Positions 1-6,475 of a stretch of DNA of 6,475 nucleotides are shown piece after piece (positions within the stretch are counted from its first letter, which is position 1; each line of letters opens with the position of its first letter). The position numbers and the translations under genes are program-made. The notes under the pieces were generated by a model. That model did no database searches, had not been told where the DNA came from, and was given only the letters and a program-made list of their open reading frames with translations. The stretch comes from Ignavibacteria bacterium (GTDB taxonomy: Bacteria > Bacteroidota > Ignavibacteria > Ignavibacteriales > Melioribacteraceae), in assembly GCA_027347805.1 (NCBI GenBank), contig DAIEQP010000173.1, forward strand, positions 1 to 6,475, given 5' to 3'.

Positions 1-944
1 CTTTCCTTCTCTGAAACAGGAGCCGATTCGATGTTAGTCTCTTCATCAGAATTTTCTATATCATTAATAGGCAAAATTTCAGACAAATCATTTTCATTTG
101 ATTCAGGTTTCTCTTCTAAATTAAATGATTGTAAAGAAGAATTTGTTTCGATTTCAAGATATTCATCTTTAGCGGAAGTATCATTCAGCAAATCATCTAT
201 CGATAATTCCTGGGTTTTGAATTCACCGGATGGATCAAATAATCCATCATCAAAGATTGGAGATGCATTGTTTTGTATTTCCGGGGATGATTCGAGGCGT
301 TCCTCATCTTCATTAGAAAAATCATCAGTAATCTGAAAATTATTTTGAGCAAGAAGCTGCTTTAAAAAATCTTCTGTGGAATCTGTATCAATCTTATCAT
401 TTGAATCAGGTTCATTATTTAAATCTTTCAAATGTTCTTGAAGATTAACAGCCGAGTCAAGCTCATCTTCTTCAGATGGAAATGATTCTTCCCACAAATT
501 GAAATTTGGTATCTGATCAGATTCAGAAATTAATTCTCTTACCCTTTCCTCAATAGATTTCCTTAAAAGAGCAAAGGATGTTTCGGTATCATGATCATTA
601 TCCAGCAAAGGCAATAAAGGTTTACCAACACTAATGCTGAATACCTGCGAATCAAAATCGATTTGGTTTTTTATACGGGGATAAACATCAATTGTTAAGT
701 ATAAAGTGCGTGCTTCTTTAGTAAAATCTTCTGGCAAACTAGAAAATTGAATCTGCTGGATCTGTTTGGTCTTTGGATTAGTAGTTTTTATCTGGAAAAA
801 ACCGACACGAGGCACTTTAAGAGTGATACCCTCAGTTAAAATTTCCGATACGCACTCAGTAAACACTTCAAAAGCAAGTTCATTCTGAGAAACGGAAACT
901 CCTAAAACCTCAGCAACTCGTTTTCTTAATTCGGCTAGATTCAT
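1..944 (-). CDS. HU/IHF-like N-terminal domain protein with long acidic tail (3' end beyond window)
   Basis: The reading frame is open from an ATG at 944 to the window edge, giving 314 codons with no stop; the C-terminus is missing. Residues 1-70 read like an HU/IHF fold: the opening MNLAELRKRVAEVLG matches HU helix 1, a second helix follows (about 20-38), then a beta segment VPRVGFFQIK and NPKTK at 56-60, equivalent to the RNPxTG arm tip of HU with its intercalating proline. The arm is shorter than in classical HU, with only two residues between FFQIK and NP, and the HU C-terminal helix is replaced by beta-like LYLTIDVYPR (81-90) and SVGKPLLPL (105-113). Residues 141-314 hold about 52 Asp/Glu against 8 Lys/Arg by hand count, and look disordered. 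Bacteroidota proteins that join HU-like domains to a membrane segment and SPOR domain are the nearest analogy I know. DNA binding is uncertain. It lies 14 bases after the barrel gene, probably in the same operon. Confidence 0.82.
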   Translation of the reverse strand, partial: MNLAELRKRVAEVLGVSVSQNELAFEVFTECVSEILTEGITLKVPRVGFFQIKTTNPKTKQIQQIQFSSLPEDFTKEARTLYLTIDVYPRIKNQIDFDSQVFSISVGKPLLPLLDNDHDTETSFALLRKSIEERVRELISESDQIPNFNLWEESFPSEEDELDSAVNLQEHLKDLNNEPDSNDKIDTDSTEDFLKQLLAQNNFQITDDFSNEDEERLESSPEIQNNASPIFDDGLFDPSGEFKTQELSIDDLLNDTSAKDEYLEIETNSSLQSFNLEEKPESNENDLSEILPINDIENSDEETNIESAPVSEKE

Positions 945-946
945 TT

Positions 947-950
947 CCTC
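947..950 (-). promoter_or_regulatory. Ribosome binding site of the HU-like gene, unusually close to the start
   Basis: GAGG on the minus strand sits only two bases before the ATG at 944, closer than the usual 5-9 bases. The start is still preferred because the first residues align with the normal HU N-terminus and no other in-frame start lies in the 14-base gap. A nearby GTG is out of frame and meets a stop within three codons. The tight spacing may lower initiation or make it depend on ribosomes finishing the upstream gene. Confidence 0.5.
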
Positions 951-958
951 ACTGGTTT

Positions 959-2545
959 TTACCAGCGATAATCAATCCCGACCAGATAGTCGAATGGCTT
1001 ACGCTGGTATCCTTTCCATACAAAGTTACTTCTATTCAAGATGTTTTGAAAGTCCCCTGTGATTTTAATCCCATGAATTAATTCGAACGAAACCGATGCA
1101 AATATGTTATGATAATCTTCCAGCTGGTTTGTATTAAGTCTGTTTGTGTAAACGTCCATGCAGGATTCATAACCAACTTTTACTCCTAATCCAAAATTGA
1201 AGTCATACGAATAATAGATCATTGAGTTCATCTTCGGATGATAAGGAATCGCAAATCCGTTTGCATCAGTATCATCCTGATATGAAAACTCTCCATAAAA
1301 TGTTCCCAAATCACCCGGATGATATTGCAGAGTTAATTTACCATTTATTAAACCGGCATCATTCAATACAAGTATATCAAATATTCCAGCATTAGTTATA
1401 TCATCGTAATAGATAAAATTATCTGCCTTAGAATAATTGAAGCTGAGATTAACTAGAAATGTTTTTTGAAACTCATAAGTTAATGAGCCGGTAAAACTTG
1501 TATTATATTTTGTGAAGCAGTTTGGAATAGTACCAACCGAAGAATATAAATTCTGATCAAGAATATTCCTGTTAGTTAAGAATGCTACACGTGGTTTGTA
1601 TTCAAATCCAAGAAGAAAACCTTTTGCAAATTGAAAACGAAGAGAACCGAATGGGGAAAATAAATCGCTATTGCCGCCGGTATGGAATACGATTCCCCCT
1701 TTTAGCTGCAAGGAATTAGAAATATTCGCGCTTAAATAACCTTCTCCCATCAGGGAAGAAAAGCTATCTGATGGGAACAAATCACTCTTAAATTTCTGGA
1801 TTGAATAATCTGCATCAGCTCCGAGTGAAAAATAATCCATCTTAAATTCAAGAAGCCCATTCCCTTTTATTGTAAACTCACTCAGATTATTTTCATTAAG
1901 TGAAAGATAATTCGCGCTGATTCCGAATTCAGAATTTAAAAATCGGTTATAATTATTCGAAAACTTGAATTGAGCGTTACCGTTGTTGCTTTCTCTAATT
2001 TGGGCGGGATTTGCCGAACAAAACATTTTGTATGAATCGCGCCAATATGTTGCATCAACTGATATTTTTGATCCGGGTAAAAAATCCGCACGTGTACTTG
2101 TAAAGAAGTCATGAATCATATTAAACCCGGAATTATTATATCCGGAATTCGGAATATATTCGGTTGTATTCACTCCCCAGAGTTTAGCGCTGAATAAATA
2201 ATTTTCGTAGCTCTTAGATAAATTTAATTCACCTATTGGAAGAGTGTATTTGCCAACCTTAACATTTAGATTTCCTGAAAATACTTCATTCGATGTTTTA
2301 ATATCCGGCAATATCGATACCGGTTCAGAAGAAAGCAATAAAGGAAGCTCTTCGGGAGAATATTGTGGAGTAAAAAATTCCTGCGATAAAATTGAAATTA
2401 ATTCCGGTTTGGGTTTTTGGGATGCCTGAACATCTGCGCTTTGTCTTCCGGTTATAACGAAATCCGGTAATTCAATATTCTGCTGCTGGGAAAAAACTTC
2501 ACCGGTAACCATCAGTGCAACTGCAAACAATAATTTCTTCATCAT
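959..2545 (-). CDS. Outer-membrane beta barrel resembling a TonB-dependent receptor without a plug domain
   Basis: This 528-residue protein has a signal peptide with a KK start, a hydrophobic core and a probable cut after VFS at residue 19. Residues 24-34 read IELPDFVITGR, like the short E-V-V-V-T-G-x-R segment that precedes the plug of TonB-dependent receptors. A Pro/Ser/Glu-rich linker of about 50 residues follows, then from about residue 88 alternating amphipathic, aromatic-rich beta strands run to the end. The C-terminal part resembles a receptor barrel: PYHPKMNSMIYYSYDF near 434-449, NILNRSNFVWKGYQ near 501-514, and a terminal YRW whose last aromatic residue fits recognition by the BAM machinery. 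Typical receptors exceed 600 residues and have a plug of about 130, for which there is no space here. Its start overlaps the end of the TPR gene by four bases, suggesting a joint role. Substrate and TonB dependence are unknown. It could equally be a structural or assembly porin. Confidence 0.85.
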   Translation of the reverse strand: MMKKLLFAVALMVTGEVFSQQQNIELPDFVITGRQSADVQASQKPKPELISILSQEFFTPQYSPEELPLLLSSEPVSILPDIKTSNEVFSGNLNVKVGKYTLPIGELNLSKSYENYLFSAKLWGVNTTEYIPNSGYNNSGFNMIHDFFTSTRADFLPGSKISVDATYWRDSYKMFCSANPAQIRESNNGNAQFKFSNNYNRFLNSEFGISANYLSLNENNLSEFTIKGNGLLEFKMDYFSLGADADYSIQKFKSDLFPSDSFSSLMGEGYLSANISNSLQLKGGIVFHTGGNSDLFSPFGSLRFQFAKGFLLGFEYKPRVAFLTNRNILDQNLYSSVGTIPNCFTKYNTSFTGSLTYEFQKTFLVNLSFNYSKADNFIYYDDITNAGIFDILVLNDAGLINGKLTLQYHPGDLGTFYGEFSYQDDTDANGFAIPYHPKMNSMIYYSYDFNFGLGVKVGYESCMDVYTNRLNTNQLEDYHNIFASVSFELIHGIKITGDFQNILNRSNFVWKGYQRKPFDYLVGIDYRW

Positions 2546-2554
2546 AATCCTCTC
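2540..2554 (-). promoter_or_regulatory. Ribosome site, ATGA overlap and doubled ATG at the TPR/barrel junction
   Basis: On the minus strand GAGAGG (2554-2549) precedes two adjacent ATG codons at 2545 and 2542. The TGA stop of the TPR gene (2544-2542) lies inside this sequence. The first ATG is three bases from the ribosome site and gives the four-base ATGA overlap. The second is six bases away, a more usual spacing, and would give a 527-residue product starting MKK. Either start gives the same mature protein. Overlapping stop and start normally indicates translational coupling. Confidence 0.7.
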
Positions 2555-5508
2555 AGTTTCTTCTTTGCTTCTGCGCTGTATTCATCATCTTTATGTTTGG
2601 ACAAAACAGATTGATACATTTCCTTTGCCTGCTTTTTGTCTTTCATTTTAACAAAGCAGTCTCCAAGTTTTAACAAAGATTTTGTATACCACTCATCATA
2701 ACCAGCAAAAATTGAACGAGTTCTCACAAATGCAGTTATTGCCTCTTGAATATTATTCTGGTTGAAAAGGGAAAGTCCATAATAGTATTGAGCTTCAGCG
2801 CCAATATCATCAACTCTTTTTTCAGCAATTTCCTTCAACAAATTTTGTGCTTTATCATTATTATTCCTCTGCACTTCAATTTTTCCTAAAGCGACTTTTG
2901 CTTTAATCGCAAAAAGTGAATTCTCTTCAAAAGAAATTATCTGCTGGAAAGTACCGACTGCATCATCCTGGTTTCCGGAAATAATCTGGTTCTCTCCTTT
3001 CATAAACAAGAGTTCTGAAATTCGGTTTGAAGTTGAATTGGCTGCTATACATTCTTCCAAAATTTTAAAGACTTCATCAAACTTCTTTTTAGCAGAATAA
3101 AGTTTTGACAATTCAATTGTTGCCGATATTCCAATTTCAGTCTTAAGTGAATTTTTTCTTGCCAGTAAATAATTCGGGATTGCCTCATTTTCATTTTTCA
3201 GATTAACCATACTTTTGGCAATCCAGTAATATGCATTTGGGACAAGTGAACTGTTTGGGTAGCTTGAAAGAAACGACTTATAAGCTTTTACTGCCTGGTC
3301 ATATTTTGCAATGCTATAATATAAATCGCCCTTCTTAAAAAATATTTCGTCGGAATATTTTGAGGAAGGATTCTTTACAATAAAATCGTCTATAAACGAA
3401 ATTGCGCTTTCGGGCTGTTCTTTTGCCACATATGAATATTGAATACCATTTACCGCATCAAAAATATATCTGGTATTTGGAAACTGATCGAGAACTTTTG
3501 AATAGAAAATAATTGATGAATCATAGCTGGCTTCATTAAAGTATGCGTCACCAATTGAATAAAGCACAATCGGAACTAATTCACTCTTTGTATACCTGTC
3601 CAGCAATATTTTGTAATTATGAATTGCCGAGCTGAAATTATTCTGCTGAAAATCTATCCACCCAATTACATACTGGGATTCATCGAGATATTTTGATTTC
3701 GGAAATCGTTTCTGCAATTGGTCAAAAGTATTTTTTGCTTCATCGGATTTGCCAGCTTTAAAAAGTGCCTGCCCGTACTGATAGAATGCCTGGTCATTAT
3801 CAAGAGAATTTTTATCCTTCGCAAAAAGTTCTTTATAAATTCCGGCGGCTTTATCAAAATTTTTAGTGCCGAAGTAACTATCAGCCAGCCTGAGTTTTAT
3901 CTCATTTAATTTCGGATCCTCTTTATATTTATTTATATAATTAATGAACGATTGAATTGCATTCGAAAAGTCCTTCAGATTAAAATAAGAATAAGCTTTG
4001 CCGATTAATGCCTGCTTTAGCAATTGTTCGTTTGAAGATTTTATCGTGTTATAATTTTTCAATGCAGGGCTGTATTTACCTCTTGCGAAATAAATTTCCG
4101 CCAAATAGAAATTTACTTTATCGCTTTCAAATTCTTTGCTGTGGTTTTTCAACTCCAAAAGATTTGTTTCTGCATTTTCAAAATCATTAAGGAAAAATTG
4201 CGCTACTCCCAATCCGAGAATAACCCTGTTCTTCAAATCAATTTGTTCGGGTTTTAATCTGGCAGCCTCATTGAAATATTTTTTTGCATCATCGTAACGT
4301 TTTGCATTTAGTCTTATTTCACCCAGCATTGTATATGCTTTTACTTTCACATTCTTATCGGGAGAAAGAGTAGCATTGAGAAGAGCAGCATCAGCATTAT
4401 TTGAATTACTTTGTGCAACAAAAACAGCCCCGCGTCCTAATTGAGCTTTGGCAGTTAATCTATGCCCCGGGTATTTACTCACAAATTCCGAAAAAATATT
4501 TTCAGCAGTTTTTGAATCGCCCGAATATCTTTTGCATTCACCGCTCCAGAACAGTGAAAGGATCTTTATCGAATCGTTTGCTGTCTCAGCTAGATTTTTA
4601 AACTCGGAATATGCATCCGCATACTTTCCCAGTTGAAATTTTACCCATGCATTGCTGAATGCAACTTTATTTGTAAACTGCAAATCTGAAGAACCATTTA
4701 ATAATTCTCCAAATATTTTAGATGCATCATCATACTCTTTGAGCATTGCATGGCAGTTGGCCAGATAAAACTTTGCCAGGTTTAAATCATCCGGCGGCAG
4801 TCTCTTGATTTCCTGATCAGTTAATTCAAGTATTGCATTGTCATAATCTTTCAGATTGTAGTAACAGATTCCTATTCTAAGCTGAGCTTTAGGGGCAAGA
4901 TCACTTTGCTTATAATATGTAAGAAGTTCATCATAATTTGTAACCGCGCTGTTAAAATCGTTCAATTTCTCAAAAACTTCTGCAAGGGAGTAAATTGAAT
5001 TAACAATAAAATTATTTGTTTTCTTATTTGATATCGCTTCCCTGAAATTTTCTTCGGCTTCCAGAAATTTGTTCTCGATTGCAAATGCTTCACCAATCCA
5101 ATAATATGCAGAACCCTGATATTCAGAAAAAGGATATTCCTTTATTAAGGAGAACAATCTTTCCCTGGCTTTCCTGTATTCACGTTTGGAGTAATAAATT
5201 GTACCAAGTTTGTAATATGAAACCGGTCGGAAATTTGAAGCTCTGAATTTTTCGATTAGAAGTTCAAGTTCAACTGCAGCGCCATCAACCTGGTCAATAT
5301 TAAGCAAGCAATCGGCTGAATAATAATATGACGCCGCAAGAATCGACTCATCGATATTTGAGTTACTCTTGAGTTCATTAAAATAATTCAGGGCAAGTGA
5401 ATAATTTTTATTTGAGTAAGCATCCATCGCAAGCGAATACTTATCGGAGCTATTTTGCGCATTGATTGTAACCAAACAAATGCTTAATAGTAGGAGAATT
5501 TTTTTCAT
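2542..5508 (-). CDS. Large exported TPR-repeat protein (988 aa)
   Basis: The N-terminus MKKILLLLSICLVTINA is a signal peptide with a probable type I cut after INA (residue 17). The cysteine at 11 lacks a proper lipobox, so I do not call a lipoprotein. The mature protein is nearly all tetratricopeptide repeats of about 34-38 residues, roughly 25 units from residue 23 to the end. Clear examples are YYKLGTIYYSKREYRKA (98-114), YWIGEAFAIENKFLEAEENF (136-155), YSIGDAYFNEASYDSSIIFY (650-669) and FFKKGDLYYSIAKYDQAVKA (723-742). Many have the linker 'YP.S' and spacing seen in BamD, YbgF/CpoB and other periplasmic TPR scaffolds. No enzymatic domain is visible. TPR arrays form superhelices that bind proteins or peptides. 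With the overlapping barrel gene downstream, a periplasmic partner of that barrel is the most economical role. There is no clear ribosome site; the ATG is two bases after the stop of the DUF92 gene, so translation is probably coupled. The precise partner and function are unknown. Confidence 0.92.
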   Translation of the reverse strand: MKKILLLLSICLVTINAQNSSDKYSLAMDAYSNKNYSLALNYFNELKSNSNIDESILAASYYYSADCLLNIDQVDGAAVELELLIEKFRASNFRPVSYYKLGTIYYSKREYRKARERLFSLIKEYPFSEYQGSAYYWIGEAFAIENKFLEAEENFREAISNKKTNNFIVNSIYSLAEVFEKLNDFNSAVTNYDELLTYYKQSDLAPKAQLRIGICYYNLKDYDNAILELTDQEIKRLPPDDLNLAKFYLANCHAMLKEYDDASKIFGELLNGSSDLQFTNKVAFSNAWVKFQLGKYADAYSEFKNLAETANDSIKILSLFWSGECKRYSGDSKTAENIFSEFVSKYPGHRLTAKAQLGRGAVFVAQSNSNNADAALLNATLSPDKNVKVKAYTMLGEIRLNAKRYDDAKKYFNEAARLKPEQIDLKNRVILGLGVAQFFLNDFENAETNLLELKNHSKEFESDKVNFYLAEIYFARGKYSPALKNYNTIKSSNEQLLKQALIGKAYSYFNLKDFSNAIQSFINYINKYKEDPKLNEIKLRLADSYFGTKNFDKAAGIYKELFAKDKNSLDNDQAFYQYGQALFKAGKSDEAKNTFDQLQKRFPKSKYLDESQYVIGWIDFQQNNFSSAIHNYKILLDRYTKSELVPIVLYSIGDAYFNEASYDSSIIFYSKVLDQFPNTRYIFDAVNGIQYSYVAKEQPESAISFIDDFIVKNPSSKYSDEIFFKKGDLYYSIAKYDQAVKAYKSFLSSYPNSSLVPNAYYWIAKSMVNLKNENEAIPNYLLARKNSLKTEIGISATIELSKLYSAKKKFDEVFKILEECIAANSTSNRISELLFMKGENQIISGNQDDAVGTFQQIISFEENSLFAIKAKVALGKIEVQRNNNDKAQNLLKEIAEKRVDDIGAEAQYYYGLSLFNQNNIQEAITAFVRTRSIFAGYDEWYTKSLLKLGDCFVKMKDKKQAKEMYQSVLSKHKDDEYSAEAKKKLRGL

Positions 5509-5510
5509 AA

Positions 5511-6326
5511 TCAGGCAATAATATTTTTTAGAATGAGTATCACAATAATTCCGGCAATTCCACTTAAAAAATTCACAGCATCATTATTCATCCATTTAAG
5601 ACCTCGATGATAGTCTGCATTCATTCCGCAGTGAATATCTTTCTCTGTAATTTTATTGCACACGTTGCACTTATTTTGAGACTGCACAGTAGCACCGAGA
5701 TAACTATCGAACAGACTGCCAAAAACACCGGCAAATATTATCAGCACCAGGTAATTACCAGTATGAAGCGTGTTCCAATAAATTCCGGAAAGAGAAATAG
5801 TAAATGAACCTAACACCGCTCCAAATGTTCCTATAAGTGAGATACCGCCCGATATACCCTGCTCAACCAGTTTGAAATTCAGAATATTATAAGTCAATGT
5901 CCTTTTCCAGGTTCCAATTTCCGTAGCCCAGGTATCCGCACAAACAGCACTCAGAGAAGAAAGATAAATAAGGTAAAAAAGTTCATCGGGATGAATAGCA
6001 TTAATAATTACAAGGATTCCACCAATTCCGCCGTTAGCAAGAACCTGCATATGATCTCGCACGCCGCTTTTTTCAAAATAAAGTTCAACCTCTTCATTTC
6101 TTTTCTTTCTAAACTTTGAAAGCAGACTTGATAAAATAAAAAATGTGAGTATTGGAACACTCCATTTAATTCCACCCAGACTAAAAATTACTCCTGCAAG
6201 CAGAAACGTTGCAATTGAACCGCTCTTTGTTAAAAATCGTACCCGGAATGAAATAAAAGCAATAAGGAAAGCAAAAGAGAATCCAGCAATAAAATTCAGA
6301 ACCATAGGATTAGAATTGAACAACAA
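5511..6326 (-). CDS. DUF92/TMEM19-family integral membrane protein (possible polyprenyl-phosphate kinase relative)
   Basis: This 271-residue polytopic protein has about seven or eight hydrophobic segments (about 8-29, 37-50, 55-70, 98-113, 115-130, 158-180, 192-210 and 249-270). It carries the conserved blocks of the DUF92 family in the expected order: RDHMQVLANGG (90-100), ADTWATEIG (130-138), QGISGGISLIG (156-166), GSLFDSYLGATVQ (203-215), a Cys pair C220/C223 followed by H232-C233, and WMNNDAVNFLS (245-255). The length is normal for the family. The Arabidopsis member VTE6 is a phytyl-phosphate kinase, so a role in phosphorylating an isoprenoid phosphate in the inner membrane is possible. 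For bacterial members the substrate is generally unknown and I do not assign one. The start is probably TTG at 6326, preceded by GGAG at a five-base spacing. ATG at 6305 (264 residues) is the alternative but lacks a ribosome site. It is the first gene of the apparent operon. Confidence 0.9.
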   Translation of the reverse strand: MLFNSNPMVLNFIAGFSFAFLIAFISFRVRFLTKSGSIATFLLAGVIFSLGGIKWSVPILTFFILSSLLSKFRKKRNEEVELYFEKSGVRDHMQVLANGGIGGILVIINAIHPDELFYLIYLSSLSAVCADTWATEIGTWKRTLTYNILNFKLVEQGISGGISLIGTFGAVLGSFTISLSGIYWNTLHTGNYLVLIIFAGVFGSLFDSYLGATVQSQNKCNVCNKITEKDIHCGMNADYHRGLKWMNNDAVNFLSGIAGIIVILILKNIIA

Positions 6327-6331
6327 TAGTG

Positions 6332-6335
6332 CTCC
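6332..6335 (-). promoter_or_regulatory. GGAG ribosome site supporting a TTG start
   Basis: GGAG on the minus strand lies five bases before TTG at 6326 and eight before a second TTG at 6323. An in-frame TAA at 6341-6339 excludes longer starts. The first in-frame ATG, at 6305, has an A/T/C-rich upstream stretch with no purine-rich motif. This site therefore decides in favour of a TTG start for the DUF92 gene. Confidence 0.55.
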
Positions 6336-6358
6336 ATTTTAATTTGCATCATTCACTG

Positions 6359-6366
6359 CAAAATTA
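6359..6366 (-). promoter_or_regulatory. Possible Bacteroidota-type promoter (TAnnTTTG)
   Basis: The minus strand reads TAATTTTG here, an exact match to the -7 consensus TAnnTTTG known from Bacteroidota. TTTT at 6390-6387, twenty bases upstream, is a three-of-four match to the TTTG -33 element. Transcription would begin near 6352, leaving a leader of about 25 bases before the TTG start. In such AT-rich DNA this match can occur by chance, and it is only relevant if the organism uses a Bacteroidota-like primary sigma factor. Confidence 0.3.
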
Positions 6367-6475
6367 ATGAATTAAAAGCTCTGCTTAAAATTTGGAAGGG
6401 AGAAATATCAGGTAAAAATTATTGAATACTACTTCTAAGGATACTTAAGAAATTTTAATAGATGAAGGATCGAAT

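Larger units (their letters stand above)
6327..6475. other. Non-coding leader region upstream of the four-gene cluster
   Basis: These 149 AT-rich bases contain stops in all three minus-strand frames and no convincing gene. They hold the promoter and ribosome-site candidates listed separately. The last few dozen bases could be the tail of a preceding minus-strand gene or the start of a divergent one; too little is present to decide. Confidence 0.5.

Noticed and set aside
31..336. Plus-strand 101-codon serine-rich open frame
   Set aside because: It is antisense to the acidic tail of the HU-like gene. Asp/Glu codons read backwards give Ser/Phe/Ile-rich sequence, and there is no ribosome site or recognisable domain.
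1..430. Repeated short segments in the acidic tail (PDSND and PESNEND)
   Set aside because: Two short similar stretches in low-complexity Asp/Glu/Ser/Asn sequence are expected by composition and do not make a defined repeat.
2244..2429. Plus-strand 61-codon open frame inside the barrel gene
   Set aside because: It is antisense to a well-supported coding region, with no ribosome site or family resemblance.
3666..4636. Several 60-66-codon open frames on both strands within the TPR gene
   Set aside because: All overlap the continuous TPR frame, and their translations show no repeats, domains or sensible composition.
5461..5508. Lipoprotein signal in the TPR protein (Cys at residue 11)
   Set aside because: The residues before the cysteine do not fit a lipobox, since Ile occupies the position before Cys, and a type I site INA lies after it.
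5607..6342. Two plus-strand frames of about 65 codons over the DUF92 gene
   Set aside because: They are antisense to conserved family motifs and have no independent support.
6432..6452. Imperfect inverted repeat near TTCTAAGGATACTTAAGAA, possible terminator or operator
   Set aside because: The arms pair only with a bulge and are AT-rich, the loop is short, and there is no T-run placed as in an intrinsic terminator.
6462..6475. Possible divergent plus-strand gene start (ATG AAG GAT CGA)
   Set aside because: Only four codons are visible and there is no ribosome site at a suitable distance.
6445..6475. Possible tail of a preceding minus-strand gene ending at the TAA at 6447-6445
   Set aside because: Only nine codons would be in the window, and other frames also end nearby, so it cannot be told from chance.

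Overview
The window is AT-rich and holds four genes, all on the minus strand. They are packed end to end with gaps of 14 and 2 bases and one 4-base overlap, so they look like a single transcription unit read from right to left. Protein style points to the Bacteroidota/Chlorobiota side of the tree, and an Ignavibacteria-like bacterium is my best guess. The reasons are a long periplasmic TPR protein paired with a TonB-receptor-like barrel, an HU-fold protein with a long acidic tail, and a TAnnTTTG-like promoter candidate. This is an inference from composition and family style, because no rRNA or marker gene is present.

In transcription order: (1) about 150 non-coding bases at the right edge (6327-6475) hold a possible promoter and a GGAG ribosome site. 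(2) 6326-5511 encodes a polytopic inner-membrane protein of the DUF92/TMEM19 family, probably from a TTG start; a plant member of this family is a phytyl-phosphate kinase. (3) 5508-2542 encodes a 988-residue exported protein that is essentially all TPR repeats, roughly 25 of them. (4) 2545-959 encodes a 528-residue outer-membrane beta barrel. It resembles the barrel of a TonB-dependent receptor and keeps a 'DFVITGR' segment near its N-terminus, but has no room for a plug domain. (5) 944-1 is the first 314 residues of a protein that runs off the left edge. It has an HU/IHF-like N-terminal domain followed by a very acidic, low-complexity tail. It lacks an ATG-initiated listing only because its stop codon lies outside the window.

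The TPR and barrel genes overlap by ATGA, which suggests coupled translation and a periplasm-to-outer-membrane partnership. The HU-like protein may be a nucleoid- or envelope-associated factor; related Bacteroidota proteins join an HU-like domain to a membrane segment and a SPOR domain, but that part, if present, lies outside the window. No mobile element, CRISPR array, tRNA or rRNA was seen. The point most worth following up is the TPR/plugless-barrel pair together with the HU-like acidic protein, as a possible uncharacterised envelope system.
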